From the NCBI GenBank assembly GCA_018266835.1, contig JAFDZP010000002.1, positions 1-64,000 of the forward strand: a stretch of DNA of 64,000 bases. The letters run 5' to 3'. Made by a program: the position numbers and the translations under genes. Under the pieces are notes generated by a model, which was given only the letters and a program-made list of their open reading frames with translations, was not told the origin of the DNA and ran no database searches. The stretch comes from Bacteroidota bacterium (GTDB lineage: Bacteria > Bacteroidota > Ignavibacteria > Tepidaquicellales > Tepidaquicellaceae). Below are positions 32,108-41,947 of the stretch, piece by piece. The first letter of the stretch is position 1; every line of letters starts with the position of its first letter.

Positions 32108-33343
32108 ATGAAGAAATTATTTCTAATTTTCTTTGTATTATTTTTTACAAATGCTTTTTCTCAAAACTGGACATTAAAGTTAGACGGAAGAAGTGTTTGG
32201 AGCTTAGCCCAGGATAGATTCGGTAATCTCTATGCCGGAGGACTAACATCTTCAAATTCAAGAATCTGGAAATCTAGCAATCAGGGAAATACATGGGATA
32301 CTATTTTCATAGGGACAGGACAGACAATGTGGGGATTCGGATTCGATACTCTTGGCACTCCGGGCAACATGTACGTTGCAAATTTTTCTAACGGTCTCTT
32401 AAAATCAACTAACGGCGGACTGAATTTTACTGTAATGCCGACTTCCCTTTTCATGGGAAAAAATCCTCAAGGAGTGACTTGCAGCAAAGCTGGTAATATC
32501 TATGTAACAACTGCGACAGGATTTTTCAGAAGCACTAACGGAGGTGTTTCTTTCGATACTGCATTAACCGGTTACAACTGCTTACCGGTTTTGGTCGATA
32601 GAAGTAATCAGAATATTGTTTACGTAGGTGTTACATCTGCGGGCGGACAAGGGATAGGATTTTACCGTTCAACAGATGCGGGCGCAACCTTCGGTCCGAA
32701 CTTAAATCCCGGCAAGAACGGATATAATTTTGTACAGAAATCCGACGGCACAATATATCAGGTTACAACTACGTCTCCCTATAATGTGGATAAATCTACT
32801 AACCAGGGATTGAACTGGACAACTCAGGGAAATGCGACGGGAGCAATGCGAAGTGTTGCAATAGGAATATTACCCGGATGGATTTTTGTCGGAGGTAACG
32901 GAGGAGTATTTTCCTCAACAAATGACGGAGCTACTTTTACTAATTATAATCTGACAGGAAGTGTTACTCCGATACTTAGCACCGGTTCAAGACTATTTGC
33001 CGGAGTATCGGGAACTGGCGCAGGATTATATTACCATGACTATCCTACTTCTGTTTCAAATAACTCATTATCTGTTACCGATGATTATCATTTATACCAA
33101 AATTACCCTAATCCGTTCAATCCAACTACAAAAATTGTTTATGAATTAAAGAGAGCTAACTTTATTTCATTAAAAATTTATGATGCATTAGGTAACGAAC
33201 TTAAAGAAATTGATAATGGATTTAAAAATGCAGGTAAATATGGAATTAATTTCATCGGAGAGAATTTATCAAGCGGATTATACTTTGCAAGATTAAATGT
33301 TGACGGTAATACTTTGACAAGCAGATTAGTTCTTGTAAAATAA
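32108..33343 (+). CDS. Secreted beta-propeller-like protein with T9SS sorting domain
   Basis: Four hundred and eleven residues. A signal peptide ends near AFSQ (residue 19). Repeats of the BNR/sialidase Asp-box type recur (SSNQGNTWDT, STNGGLNFT, STNGGVSFDT, STDAGATFGP, STNQGLNWTT, STNDGATFTN), about every 40-50 residues, suggesting a beta-propeller. The C-terminal 85 residues are a T9SS sorting domain (LYQNYPNPFNPTTKIVY ... GLYFARLNVDG). Expected on the cell surface; the ligand is unknown. Confidence 0.8.
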   Translation: MKKLFLIFFVLFFTNAFSQNWTLKLDGRSVWSLAQDRFGNLYAGGLTSSNSRIWKSSNQGNTWDTIFIGTGQTMWGFGFDTLGTPGNMYVANFSNGLLKSTNGGLNFTVMPTSLFMGKNPQGVTCSKAGNIYVTTATGFFRSTNGGVSFDTALTGYNCLPVLVDRSNQNIVYVGVTSAGGQGIGFYRSTDAGATFGPNLNPGKNGYNFVQKSDGTIYQVTTTSPYNVDKSTNQGLNWTTQGNATGAMRSVAIGILPGWIFVGGNGGVFSSTNDGATFTNYNLTGSVTPILSTGSRLFAGVSGTGAGLYYHDYPTSVSNNSLSVTDDYHLYQNYPNPFNPTTKIVYELKRANFISLKIYDALGNELKEIDNGFKNAGKYGINFIGENLSSGLYFARLNVDGNTLTSRLVLVK

Positions 33344-33344
33344 T

Positions 33345-34361
33345 CTAATCATATATAAGATTTGCAGTAAGAAGTTTTACAAAAGCAGGAATGCGGAATT
33401 TACCGTGTTCCTGTTTTATTTTTTTATAGGAAAGTACCAGAATTTTTCTTGTCTCGGGAAGAAACTCAACAAGCTCCTTCACCTGAATTGCATATTTATG
33501 CTTTGCCTTATCCAGCCACTTCCTGAATAAAATTTTCAACAATGGAGAAAACACGAACAGCCAGAAGAGAATAAATAAAATTGCACGAAGAAATATTTGC
33601 AGTGACTTATCTTTCGGTATAAATTGAGGAAATATTTCAAACAAATAATTTAAAAATAATAACGAGATAATTGTAAGAATTAAAATCTTGAACGGTTTAA
33701 TTCTCTTCTTCTTTTTAGGTATTGTCTGAGCATCAACTTCTTCATTCAGATCAATTTTAAAATTTGGATTTTCCTCTGAGTACTTCTCCATAGATTTAGG
33801 AATAGTTGAAACAAAAATACCAAGAACAATTCCTACTATAGCATAGATGGATAAATAGACTATTCCGATAGTTACTAAAATATTCACATCGTTCCAGTGA
33901 AGCTCCTCTGCCGCGCTTTTAAGAAAATCATTTACAGCTTTCCATAGAGCGCTACCGAAAATTAATGTAGCTGTAATAAATTTTTGAAGGCTTGTTTCAA
34001 GTAGTGAAAGAACAAAAACAAGAACGCATGAGATTTTAAAAAATCTTTTTGAGAGGAAAAATAAATATCCCGTGATTCCCTGAAATCCGACAGCTATATA
34101 CGCCATCGGCGGAGTGTGAGGACTCAATGCAGCTTTCACCAATATTACCAGTATCATCGCTTTGAGTATATCTGTTCTCCCGTTGCCATAATAGCCAATC
34201 ATACAAATACAAAAAACAGAAATTGAACAGAGTATTAATCCTTTAAATGGAATGCTGAGACCGTGAAGCAAACCTCCCAGAAAAGCTTCGCTGAATGCCC
34301 ATAAGGCTGTAATGCGGTAAATAGCAGCAGGAGAAATTGTGCTCAGGATATTTTCTTTCAA
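33345..34361 (-). CDS. Polytopic membrane protein of the xanthine dehydrogenase operon
   Basis: Three hundred and thirty-eight residues with about eight hydrophobic segments, a cytosolic Lys-rich loop around residues 200-215, and a soluble charged C-terminus. No transporter family recognised with confidence. The segment RTDILKAMILVILVKAALSPHTPPMAYIAVGFQG resembles energy-coupling-factor S-component-like proteins. It is the last gene of the molybdenum hydroxylase operon, overlapping the MOSC gene by four bases, so uptake of molybdate, cofactor or substrate is a reasonable guess. Confidence 0.7.
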   Translation of the reverse strand: MKENILSTISPAAIYRITALWAFSEAFLGGLLHGLSIPFKGLILCSISVFCICMIGYYGNGRTDILKAMILVILVKAALSPHTPPMAYIAVGFQGITGYLFFLSKRFFKISCVLVFVLSLLETSLQKFITATLIFGSALWKAVNDFLKSAAEELHWNDVNILVTIGIVYLSIYAIVGIVLGIFVSTIPKSMEKYSEENPNFKIDLNEEVDAQTIPKKKKRIKPFKILILTIISLLFLNYLFEIFPQFIPKDKSLQIFLRAILFILFWLFVFSPLLKILFRKWLDKAKHKYAIQVKELVEFLPETRKILVLSYKKIKQEHGKFRIPAFVKLLTANLIYD

Positions 34362-35179
34362 ATCGTTTCCAATATATTTATTTCGCTGTCAAGTTTTAAT
34401 ACAGAACTATCAGTTAATTTACCCGGTACGCAGTAAGTCCCGAATTTAATTTTATTATTAAAATTTCTATAAGTAGCCAGAGTTTTGAGAGGTTCCTTAC
34501 CCATTATTCCCGTCTCTTGTTCAATAGTAGTAATATTGCATCTGCTGCATTGTTTGACCGAGTAAAAATCAGTACCGTTAAGATTAAATTTTTTCCAGGT
34601 GTCTTCTAAATGAGCCTCACCTCCCGTGAAAACTAAATTCGGTCGGAAGCGGTTCATCTTAAAATTATTTCCGGAAATAGTATTATAGTTATCAAGAGCG
34701 GACTGACCGATTATCAAAAAAGGAAAAGCATCGGCAAAACTTACAATATCATCGCCCACGGCAAAATCTTTATCAGCTTCTCTTCGTGAAGTATCGGGCA
34801 TGTACATCAGCTTGCAATCATATCCTGTAATATCTGAAAACCATTTGTCTATTTCAGCAGAGTAATGTATTGCTTCGCAAGTATCTTCCCAAATAGTAAC
34901 ATCAGCCTTCTCACCTGTTTCAATTCCGAAAGGAATATTTACCGATGAAGACTGATTCAGATTTGTAATTTTAAATCCGTTGTTATCAAATGCAGGGCGA
35001 AAAAGACAAAGGGTATTAATTTCGCGCTGTGAAATAAAAATATTATCTTCACGTCCGACAAGGACCCAGCATCTGTCATACTGTAATCCCCTTCTTTCAA
35101 CTTTGGATTCGTTGAGAGAAATTCCCCCAAGTGATTTTACAGGGTAAATATTTATTTCAGATAAAATATATTTATCCAT
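34358..35179 (-). CDS. MOSC domain protein (mARC/YcbX type)
   Basis: Two hundred and seventy-three residues. An N-terminal MOSC beta-barrel domain (SEINIYPVKSLGGISLNESKVERRGLQYDRCW) and a C-terminal MOSC domain. C-terminal QCSRCNITTIEQETGIMGKEPLKTLATYR is the molybdenum-cofactor-ligand motif of mARC-type proteins, with the active-site Cys. These enzymes reduce N-hydroxylated compounds or transfer sulfur. Its place in a molybdenum hydroxylase operon is consistent with use of the same cofactor. It shares one base with xdhC. Confidence 0.85.
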   Translation of the reverse strand: MDKYILSEINIYPVKSLGGISLNESKVERRGLQYDRCWVLVGREDNIFISQREINTLCLFRPAFDNNGFKITNLNQSSSVNIPFGIETGEKADVTIWEDTCEAIHYSAEIDKWFSDITGYDCKLMYMPDTSRREADKDFAVGDDIVSFADAFPFLIIGQSALDNYNTISGNNFKMNRFRPNLVFTGGEAHLEDTWKKFNLNGTDFYSVKQCSRCNITTIEQETGIMGKEPLKTLATYRNFNNKIKFGTYCVPGKLTDSSVLKLDSEINILETI

Positions 35180-36147
35180 CAGACAAGCTCATTCTTGATT
35201 TTAATCACCTCTGCCGCAACACTGACTGCAATTTCTTCGGGAGTTGCGCTGCCGATATCTATTCCAATCGGAGCTTTTATTCTTTTCAGTAAAGCTCTAT
35301 CTATTCCTTCCTTCACACATTCATTAAATATTTTTTTAATCTTTCTCTGAGTGCCCATCAATCCTATATATCGTGATTTTTTATTTACAATCTGTTTTAT
35401 AGATTCTTTATCTGAAATATAACCCGATGTAACAACAAAATTGTAAGAGTAATTGGAATCATTTACATGCCTGCCTGACCTATTGTATGGCAGATTCACT
35501 TTTTCATTCGCGTAAAAATTATTTTCCAGAAATGGAAAATTCTGCCTGTCATCAAAAACCGTTATATGGAAATCCAGTCCGTACAAAATTTTACTAAGTT
35601 CAAACCCCACATGACCCGCACCGAATATATGCGCAAAATATTTATATCCTGCCTTCTCATAATATTCCCACTCATTATCTTTTTCCGATATTTCAAAAAA
35701 ATAATTTTCATTAAAGTCAGGCTTTTTTAAGATCTGAATCTTTCCTTTTTTAAATTTAAGATAATTGTTGGAAGGCTTGTAGTACGCTTTCTGAATCTTG
35801 GCTATGAGTGATAAATCCTTTTCTTTGAAAGTATGAAGATAAATAGTTTCAGAGCCTGAGCATATCAAACCTGACTTTTCAAATTCGGTATTAGTTTTGT
35901 GATGAAGAGTCTTTAGTTCAAAGATTGATTTCCCTTTTAAAAAATTGGATGCACAGTACTCAACAAAATTTTTCTCCATCACTCCGCCGCCTATGGAACC
36001 GTAAGCTTTCCCAGAGGAAGATACAGCCATTTTAAATCCTTGTTTGCCCGGTGAGCCCTTCTGATGTGATAATACTGAAGCAAGCACAACATTATTTTTT
36101 GCTTCAAGTTCAGTTTGCACAAACTGCCAAAGAATTGTTTCTTTCAT
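35179..36147 (-). CDS. xdhC: XdhC/CoxI-family molybdenum cofactor insertion protein
   Basis: Three hundred and twenty-two residues. The N-terminal XdhC domain (VLASVLSHQKGSPGKQGFKMAVSSSGKAYGSIGGGVMEKN) and the C-terminal NAD-type Rossmann fold (HIFGAGHVGFELSKILYGLDFHITVFDDR) are complete. XdhC binds the molybdenum cofactor, arranges its sulfuration and inserts it into the large subunit of xanthine dehydrogenase. The gene is one base from the end of the large subunit gene, an operon position that matches its role. Confidence 0.9.
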   Translation of the reverse strand: MKETILWQFVQTELEAKNNVVLASVLSHQKGSPGKQGFKMAVSSSGKAYGSIGGGVMEKNFVEYCASNFLKGKSIFELKTLHHKTNTEFEKSGLICSGSETIYLHTFKEKDLSLIAKIQKAYYKPSNNYLKFKKGKIQILKKPDFNENYFFEISEKDNEWEYYEKAGYKYFAHIFGAGHVGFELSKILYGLDFHITVFDDRQNFPFLENNFYANEKVNLPYNRSGRHVNDSNYSYNFVVTSGYISDKESIKQIVNKKSRYIGLMGTQRKIKKIFNECVKEGIDRALLKRIKAPIGIDIGSATPEEIAVSVAAEVIKIKNELV

Positions 36148-36148
36148 T

Positions 36149-38473
36149 TTATTTCACCGTTTCTTTCTCCGCCAGCAAGTCAGCATAGGCTTCCTTCAGC
36201 GAAGAAATTTTTTCGTCAATGTTTTCATTTGAATATAAATTCATTAGTACTTTTTCCGCAGTGTAAGGTGAAGAAATTTTAAATGATGCGCCCGGTCTGA
36301 ACGCCTTTACCGCATTCATGATTGCAAAGTAACCACCGATACCGTACATCAACGGCGGCTCACCTATTGCTTTCGTACCCATAATACCTATGGGATTCGT
36401 AAGTCCGAGAAAACGCACATCCATATCTTCGGGAGCGAAATGTATATCCGGCACTTTGTATGTTGAAAGCAAATCAGAAAGCAATCTGCCATCTTTTCCA
36501 TAAATAACTTCTTCTAGTGTCATCCATCCAAGTCCCTGTATAATCGCGCCTTCTGCCTGACCTAAGTCAACAACTTCATTCAGGCTGTCACCAAAATCAT
36601 GCATGCATTTCACTGTATTGAACTGATACGTTCCTTTTAAACAATCAACAGTTACTTCTATATATGCTGTTCCATACACATGATAGAAAAACGCATCACC
36701 TTTATTCGAAACTCTGTCGAAGAATATATTCGGAGTTGCATAAAATGCCTGCTGCTGAAGACTTATTCTTTTATTGTAAGTCTTCATTACCAGATCCGTC
36801 CAGTTTAATTCTGTCGGATTTCCCTTGTGACAGACAACTTCATCTTTAATTGAAAGCTCATACAAAGGTAATTTTAATTCCGCTGCTGCAGAGCGAAGCA
36901 ATCTGTCTTTTAACATACTACTTGCAATTTTTGCAGCGTGACCGTTTAAGTCAGCGCCCGAGCTTGCCGCCGTTGGTGACGTGTTCGCATTGCGCGATGT
37001 GTTAGTCGGTTCAGTTTTTATTTTATCATGAGAAATTCCAAGCACTCTTGAGATAACTTCTTTTATTTTTGCATTCACTCCCTGCCCCATTTCAACTGCT
37101 GCAGTTGTGAACGTAACGCTTCCGTCAGTATAAATATTTATAAGAGCGCTTGCCTGATTCATCAAAGTATTTGTGAATGAAATACCAAAGCAAATCGGCA
37201 TAAAGGCATAGCCTTTTTTCATTAAATCATTTTCAGAATTAAATTTTTCTATAACATCAATCCTGTCATAAACCTTGAACGCCTCTTCCATTTTCTCCCA
37301 TGAAATCTTTGCCCTGCAATGCTTTGTCTTTTGGCCAAAGTGAAACTCATCACCTTCACTTAACAGATTTTTTTTCTGAATTTCATATGCAGGAATTCCC
37401 ATAACTTCCGATGCTTTGAATATTGCAGATTCAATTACGAATTTTCCCTGTGGTCCCCCGAAACCTCTGAATGCTGTATTCGACGGCAGATTTGTTTTAC
37501 ACATCACACCTGTAACTTTAACGTTGGGAATATGGTAAGCATTTGCTGCATGGAATAATGTTCTATCCAATACAGCGGGAGATAAATCTGCTGATGCGCC
37601 TGAGTTCTGATAATAAGTTGCTTCAAGAGCAATTATAGTTCCGTCTGCCTTTAGTCCTAATTTATAATCTGATGAATAGGGATGGCGTTTTCCTGTCATG
37701 CGCATATCATCATGTCTCGGTAAAATTAATTTTACAGGTTTTTTTAATTTGAAAGCTGCAAGAGCTGCCATCGCTCCCCATGGAGAAGCCTGGTCCTCTT
37801 TTCCTCCGAAGCCGCCACCTAATCTAAGCACTTCGACTTCAATTTTATTCATCGGTATTCCTAAAACTTTCGATGCAACACGCTGCACAGCAGTCGGTCC
37901 CTGAGTAGATGAAACAATTTTGATTGCGCCGCCTTCAACGGGATAAGCAAACGCTCCCTGTGTTTCAAGATATAAATGTTCCTGTCCGCCTGAGTCACAA
38001 TCGCCTTCAATTATAAAATCACACTGTGCCCATGCTTCATCAACATTGCCGCCTTCAAAAACTCTTGGCGGAGCAATTAATTTATTTTTTGCAAATGCAT
38101 CTCTCGGGTCAATTATAACTTCGTGCTGTTCAATTTCAATTTTTATTTTTCTTGATGCTTCCCTTGCAATGAATTCACTTTCTGCAACAACTATTGCAAC
38201 AGGCATCTGCATAAAATGTACTTCGTGAGCTGCAAGTAATTCTTCATCCTGTATAATTCCGCCAATCTGATTTTCACCGGGAATATCTATGTAAGTTAAA
38301 ATATCTTTTACGCCTTTTATAGCAAGTGCTTCAGTTAAGTCAAGTTTAATAATTTTTCCGTGTGCGCTTGGCGAGCCGTACACCGTAGCATATAATGTAC
38401 CTGTCGGCACATTCAAATCATCTATGAATTGTGATTCGCCCCTTACGTGATTTATTATATCGTAATTTTTCAT
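36149..38473 (-). CDS. xdhB: Xanthine dehydrogenase molybdenum-binding large subunit
   Basis: Seven hundred and seventy-four residues, normal for the separate large subunit. Characteristic segments: STQGPTAVQRVASKVLG, the QTNTAFRGFGGPQ-type motif (NTAFRGFGGPQG), SSGADLNGHAA and, near the end, GIMGTKAIGEPPLMYG with the catalytic Glu. It oxidises purines such as hypoxanthine and xanthine at the molybdenum centre. The related aldehyde oxidases differ in substrate residues; the FRGFGGPQ and GEPP motifs fit XDH. It is 9 bases after the small subunit gene. Confidence 0.92.
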   Translation of the reverse strand: MKNYDIINHVRGESQFIDDLNVPTGTLYATVYGSPSAHGKIIKLDLTEALAIKGVKDILTYIDIPGENQIGGIIQDEELLAAHEVHFMQMPVAIVVAESEFIAREASRKIKIEIEQHEVIIDPRDAFAKNKLIAPPRVFEGGNVDEAWAQCDFIIEGDCDSGGQEHLYLETQGAFAYPVEGGAIKIVSSTQGPTAVQRVASKVLGIPMNKIEVEVLRLGGGFGGKEDQASPWGAMAALAAFKLKKPVKLILPRHDDMRMTGKRHPYSSDYKLGLKADGTIIALEATYYQNSGASADLSPAVLDRTLFHAANAYHIPNVKVTGVMCKTNLPSNTAFRGFGGPQGKFVIESAIFKASEVMGIPAYEIQKKNLLSEGDEFHFGQKTKHCRAKISWEKMEEAFKVYDRIDVIEKFNSENDLMKKGYAFMPICFGISFTNTLMNQASALINIYTDGSVTFTTAAVEMGQGVNAKIKEVISRVLGISHDKIKTEPTNTSRNANTSPTAASSGADLNGHAAKIASSMLKDRLLRSAAAELKLPLYELSIKDEVVCHKGNPTELNWTDLVMKTYNKRISLQQQAFYATPNIFFDRVSNKGDAFFYHVYGTAYIEVTVDCLKGTYQFNTVKCMHDFGDSLNEVVDLGQAEGAIIQGLGWMTLEEVIYGKDGRLLSDLLSTYKVPDIHFAPEDMDVRFLGLTNPIGIMGTKAIGEPPLMYGIGGYFAIMNAVKAFRPGASFKISSPYTAEKVLMNLYSNENIDEKISSLKEAYADLLAEKETVK

Positions 38474-38482
38474 AAGTAAATT

Positions 38483-39919
38483 TTAATCTATAACTGTATC
38501 TTTAATAGAAATTATTTCAGGAAAAAGTTTTATGAAGTGAGAGTATATCAATCGCTTACATAAAAGTTTTTTATACTCTGCTGCCCCTCTTGCATCAGAT
38601 ATAGGAGCAATCTCAGTCTGTGCAACTTCGCCTGCTTCTTTAATTACTTCAGGTGATAAAACTTTGTTGAGTAAAAATTCTCTGGTCTTTCTTAAATATA
38701 GTGGTATAGCAGAAACTCCCCCCGCTGAAATATGCACATCATTGATTATATCTCCGTTCATTTCAATAAGCATTGTTGAATTCACACTTGCAATATCGAG
38801 ATAAGTCCTCTTGGATACTTTTTCAAAATTAAAGTAGTAATGATTTTCAGGAATTTTGAAATAAAGATACTTCATATATTCATCACCATTACGCGCAGTT
38901 TTTTTATAGGATACATAATAATCTTTCATGGGGATTTCACGCTGATTATCATTCTGGTCAGCGAGCACGATAGTCGAATTTAATCCTAAGAAGAAAGAAG
39001 TCATATCTCCGATAGGAGAAGCGTTGTTTAAGTTTCCTCCAATGGTAGCGCTATTTCTTATAGGAAGTGAGCCAAATAATTCTATAAAATTAAAAAGCGA
39101 CGGGAAATACTTTAACATTATTTTTGAATTCAGTACTTCATTAACTGTAGAAGTACTTCCTATAAAAATGTGACCGTTTTCTTCTCTTATAAATTTTATT
39201 TCAGGGTTATCGTATAAAAATCTTACTGTAGATTTCATCATAACGTCCGGTATTTGAACGAATAAATCAGAGCCTCCTGATACAAAATATGATGAAGTTC
39301 CTTTTGCTTCTCTGTGAAAATCTGCCTTCTCTATTTTTGCAAGCCTTTCTTTTACTGTAACAAAATAATCAGGTACAAAGCCGTAATCTGTTAAAACTTC
39401 AAGTTTGCTTCCATCATGACCGGTAAGTTTATTAAACTTTGAAGTTATGCTTTGCGCTGCGCGAATGATTGAATTATGTCCTGTGCATCTGCAAATATTT
39501 CCGTCCATTGAATATAGTGCTTCGGTCGCATCAAGATTATCTGATGAAAGTAAATATCCTGTGAGTGAAATTATAAATCCCGGAGTGCAGAAGCCGCATT
39601 GAGATGCGCCTTTATCGACAAATGCCTGCTGTATAGGTGTTAGCTCTTTGCCGGGCTGATTAATTCCTTCTATAGTCACCACATGTTTCCCGTGAACATT
39701 TCCCAATGGAAAGAGACATGAGTTAATTGATTTATAAACGACTTCATTGTCTTTGAGTTCACCGATTAAAACTGTGCATGCACCGCAGTCGCCTTCTTTG
39801 CAGCCCTCTTTGGTTCCTGTAAGCTGATTGTCACGAATGAAATCCAGAATAACTGCAGCGGGATTTACATCGGCTTCGATAAGCTCGTTGTTTAATATAA
39901 ATTTTATGTGTCTATGCAT
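38483..39919 (-). CDS. xdhA: Xanthine dehydrogenase small subunit (2Fe-2S/FAD)
   Basis: Four hundred and seventy-eight residues. The plant-type 2Fe-2S centre has C40, C45, C48 (CKEGDCGAC) and C68; the second cluster has C108, C111, C143, C145 (CGFC, CRC). The FAD-binding domain (about 170-350) has NSATIGGNLNNASPIGD and a C-terminal CO-dehydrogenase-flavoprotein domain. Iron-sulfur and FAD modules are fused in one chain, as in the XdhA type, carrying electrons from the molybdenum site to NAD+. First gene of the operon; the divergent gene starts 105 bases away. Confidence 0.92.
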   Translation of the reverse strand: MHRHIKFILNNELIEADVNPAAVILDFIRDNQLTGTKEGCKEGDCGACTVLIGELKDNEVVYKSINSCLFPLGNVHGKHVVTIEGINQPGKELTPIQQAFVDKGASQCGFCTPGFIISLTGYLLSSDNLDATEALYSMDGNICRCTGHNSIIRAAQSITSKFNKLTGHDGSKLEVLTDYGFVPDYFVTVKERLAKIEKADFHREAKGTSSYFVSGGSDLFVQIPDVMMKSTVRFLYDNPEIKFIREENGHIFIGSTSTVNEVLNSKIMLKYFPSLFNFIELFGSLPIRNSATIGGNLNNASPIGDMTSFFLGLNSTIVLADQNDNQREIPMKDYYVSYKKTARNGDEYMKYLYFKIPENHYYFNFEKVSKRTYLDIASVNSTMLIEMNGDIINDVHISAGGVSAIPLYLRKTREFLLNKVLSPEVIKEAGEVAQTEIAPISDARGAAEYKKLLCKRLIYSHFIKLFPEIISIKDTVID

Positions 39920-40024
39920 GCTGAAAAATACTAAAGATTACAGAGGATATAAAGTTCATAATGATTATAGTAAAAATATTTGGTAAATTGAAGAACTTTA
40001 TTCTATATAAACAAAAATATCAAA

Positions 40025-40348
40025 ATGATAATCGGAGTAGCGGGACCTTATTCAGCACCCACAGATGAGCAGAGACAAAAAAATCTTGATGCAATGAATG
40101 AAGCGGCGGCAAGAGTTTTGGAGAAAGGACATATTCCAATTATAGGAATGAATGCAGCGCTGCCTATTGTATCTATTGCAAACATTGAAGATAAATATAA
40201 AGCGACGATGGACATTTCATTAGCAGTGATTGATAAGTGCGATGCGATTTTAATGATAGGTGAAAGTCACGGTGCGAATAAGGAAAGGGATTTGGTGAAG
40301 GCAAAAGGTTTGCCGGTGTATTATTCTGTTGAAGAAATTCCTGATTGA
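40025..40348 (+). CDS. DUF4406 / nucleoside 2-deoxyribosyltransferase-like protein
   Basis: One hundred and seven residues. IIGVAGPYSAPTDEQRQKN, GHIPIIGMNAALP, CDAILMIGESHGANKERDLVKAKGLPVYYSVEEI follow the short Rossmann-like fold of the nucleoside 2-deoxyribosyltransferase superfamily (DUF4406). Such proteins act on nucleotides or nucleosides; substrate unknown. Divergent from the purine-oxidising xdh operon, which is compatible with purine salvage but not proof. Confidence 0.7.
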   Translation: MIIGVAGPYSAPTDEQRQKNLDAMNEAAARVLEKGHIPIIGMNAALPIVSIANIEDKYKATMDISLAVIDKCDAILMIGESHGANKERDLVKAKGLPVYYSVEEIPD

Positions 40349-40349
40349 T

Positions 40350-40476
40350 ACCGCCCCCTCAATCCCCCTCCTTGTAAAGGAGGGGGAAGCAGAGATTTAA
40401 TGGACTCTTGCTACTTCTACTTGCTACTTGCTACTTCTACTTGCTACTTGCTTTCTACTACCTACTTTCTACTTTT
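40350..40476. repeat. GGAGGGGG palindrome followed by TTGCTACTT tandem repeats
   Basis: CCGCCCCCTCAATCCCCCTCC...GGAGGGGGAAG (40352-40391) is another copy of the dispersed palindrome. It is followed by a degenerate tandem array of TTGCTACTT and TTCTAC units (40407-40476). No gene. Confidence 0.75.
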
Positions 40477-41791
40477 GCAGCTTCTCAAGCATTCTCCTTG
40501 CATTTTCATTCTGCGGGCGCATCTCAAGGACTTTTTTGTAATTTGCTATAGCAAGTTCGTTGTTGCCTGCATTCATGTATGCTTCTCCAAGACTGTCATA
40601 AACATTTGGGACATCGGGGAATAATTTTGCATTCAGTTTAAAAACTTCCAATGCTAAATCATTTTCACCGGCTTGCACCAGTTCATAACCGAATTTATTC
40701 AGGTGCATATCATTGTACATAAAATCATTTTGCTGAAGAATATTTTTCAAATCCTTTTCAAGACCTTCAATGCCGTTATCCTCTAATGTTTTATATAACG
40801 TCATCCCTAATGGCAGTTTCGGTTCAGTGTATTTTTCATTCTTTAATATCTTACGGAATCTTTCTTCCACTTCTTCGGCAACTCTGCCAAAGTTTGAGAG
40901 CACAATCAATGTATATCCGCTTTTGTATTGGGCAAATATTGAGTTCCATGTGGGAGTTCCGCCCGCAACAATTTCACCGTTTGAAGGATGAGCTTTTCTC
41001 ATATAAGCATCAAACTTCAACATATCTTCTGCGTTTGTGAAAATCCCGCCCGCAGGTGAAGGAGAAATTTCCATCGGCATGCTTCTTTTTTTATTGGCAA
41101 AATTTATTTCACTTCCCATTGCTGAGTTTGGAATCATATCATCCATCTGCCTGTAATAAGAATTTTTCATTCCAAGAGGTTCAAAGAATCTTTCTTTAAG
41201 ATTATCTGCATACGATTTTCCCGAAGCTTTTTCTATTACTCCGCCTAAAACGGCATAACCTGAATTTGAATACTCAGTATTTGTGCCGGGTTCAAACAAC
41301 AGAGGTTCATTTTTTATAAGCTGGAGGTAATCATTAATAGTCCGGAAGTTTTCTGCATGCTGTCTGTAATTCGGGTCCCTGAGATAATCGCCCAACCCTG
41401 CTTTCATTTCAAGGAGCATTTGAATTGTAATCTTGTTCCCTATTGCATCAGGAAAGATTGAAACATATTTACTAAGCGGATCACTGAAACTAAGCTTGCC
41501 TTCTTTCTCTAACTGATTTACAATTTCACGTGTAAAAGTCTTCGTGATAGATGCTATAAAAAATATTGTCTGTTTATTATTAGCAGTTTGCTTACTCCAG
41601 TCAGCGTAACCGTATGATTTATGGAATACAACGTTGCCGTCCTTTGCAAGCATAACTACTCCTGAAAACAACTGCTGTTTATCATAAGCATTCATTAGCT
41701 CTCCGAGCTTATCGGAATACTCATCAGCAAATGAATTTTTTAAAAGAAAAACTGTAACTAAGAGAACGAGAAAATATTTTAGTCTTATCAT
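40469..41791 (-). CDS. Secreted serine hydrolase (beta-lactamase/PBP-like) with C-terminal TPRs
   Basis: Four hundred and forty residues. A signal peptide ends near SFAD (about 22). The beta-lactamase-type active site shows SITK (S-x-x-K, about residues 80-83, IASITKTFTREIV), Y-S-N (YSNSGYAVLGGVIEKASGKSY) and a third-box SPAGGIFTN. Residues about 345-440 are tetratricopeptide-like helices (YDSLGEAYMNAGNNELAIANYKKVLEMRP). It is a class C/esterase-like periplasmic hydrolase; substrate unknown. Not a clear antibiotic-resistance enzyme. Confidence 0.85.
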   Translation of the reverse strand: MIRLKYFLVLLVTVFLLKNSFADEYSDKLGELMNAYDKQQLFSGVVMLAKDGNVVFHKSYGYADWSKQTANNKQTIFFIASITKTFTREIVNQLEKEGKLSFSDPLSKYVSIFPDAIGNKITIQMLLEMKAGLGDYLRDPNYRQHAENFRTINDYLQLIKNEPLLFEPGTNTEYSNSGYAVLGGVIEKASGKSYADNLKERFFEPLGMKNSYYRQMDDMIPNSAMGSEINFANKKRSMPMEISPSPAGGIFTNAEDMLKFDAYMRKAHPSNGEIVAGGTPTWNSIFAQYKSGYTLIVLSNFGRVAEEVEERFRKILKNEKYTEPKLPLGMTLYKTLEDNGIEGLEKDLKNILQQNDFMYNDMHLNKFGYELVQAGENDLALEVFKLNAKLFPDVPNVYDSLGEAYMNAGNNELAIANYKKVLEMRPQNENARRMLEKLQK

Positions 41792-41947
41792 AGAGTACTA
41801 TATATAATTATTAGATTTTTAGTTATCAATATGACGTTAGAATTTAAAATAAGTCGCACACCCTCATAAATTGATTCTGAAATTCGGATTAATTAATTTT
41901 ATTTTTCTTTACAACTCCCCCTCGCAAAACTTCAAAGGAGATATATT

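Noticed and set aside
40469-41791. Antibiotic-resistance beta-lactamase
   Set aside because: The motifs fit class C/esterase-like hydrolases in general and the TPR tail is not a feature of resistance enzymes.
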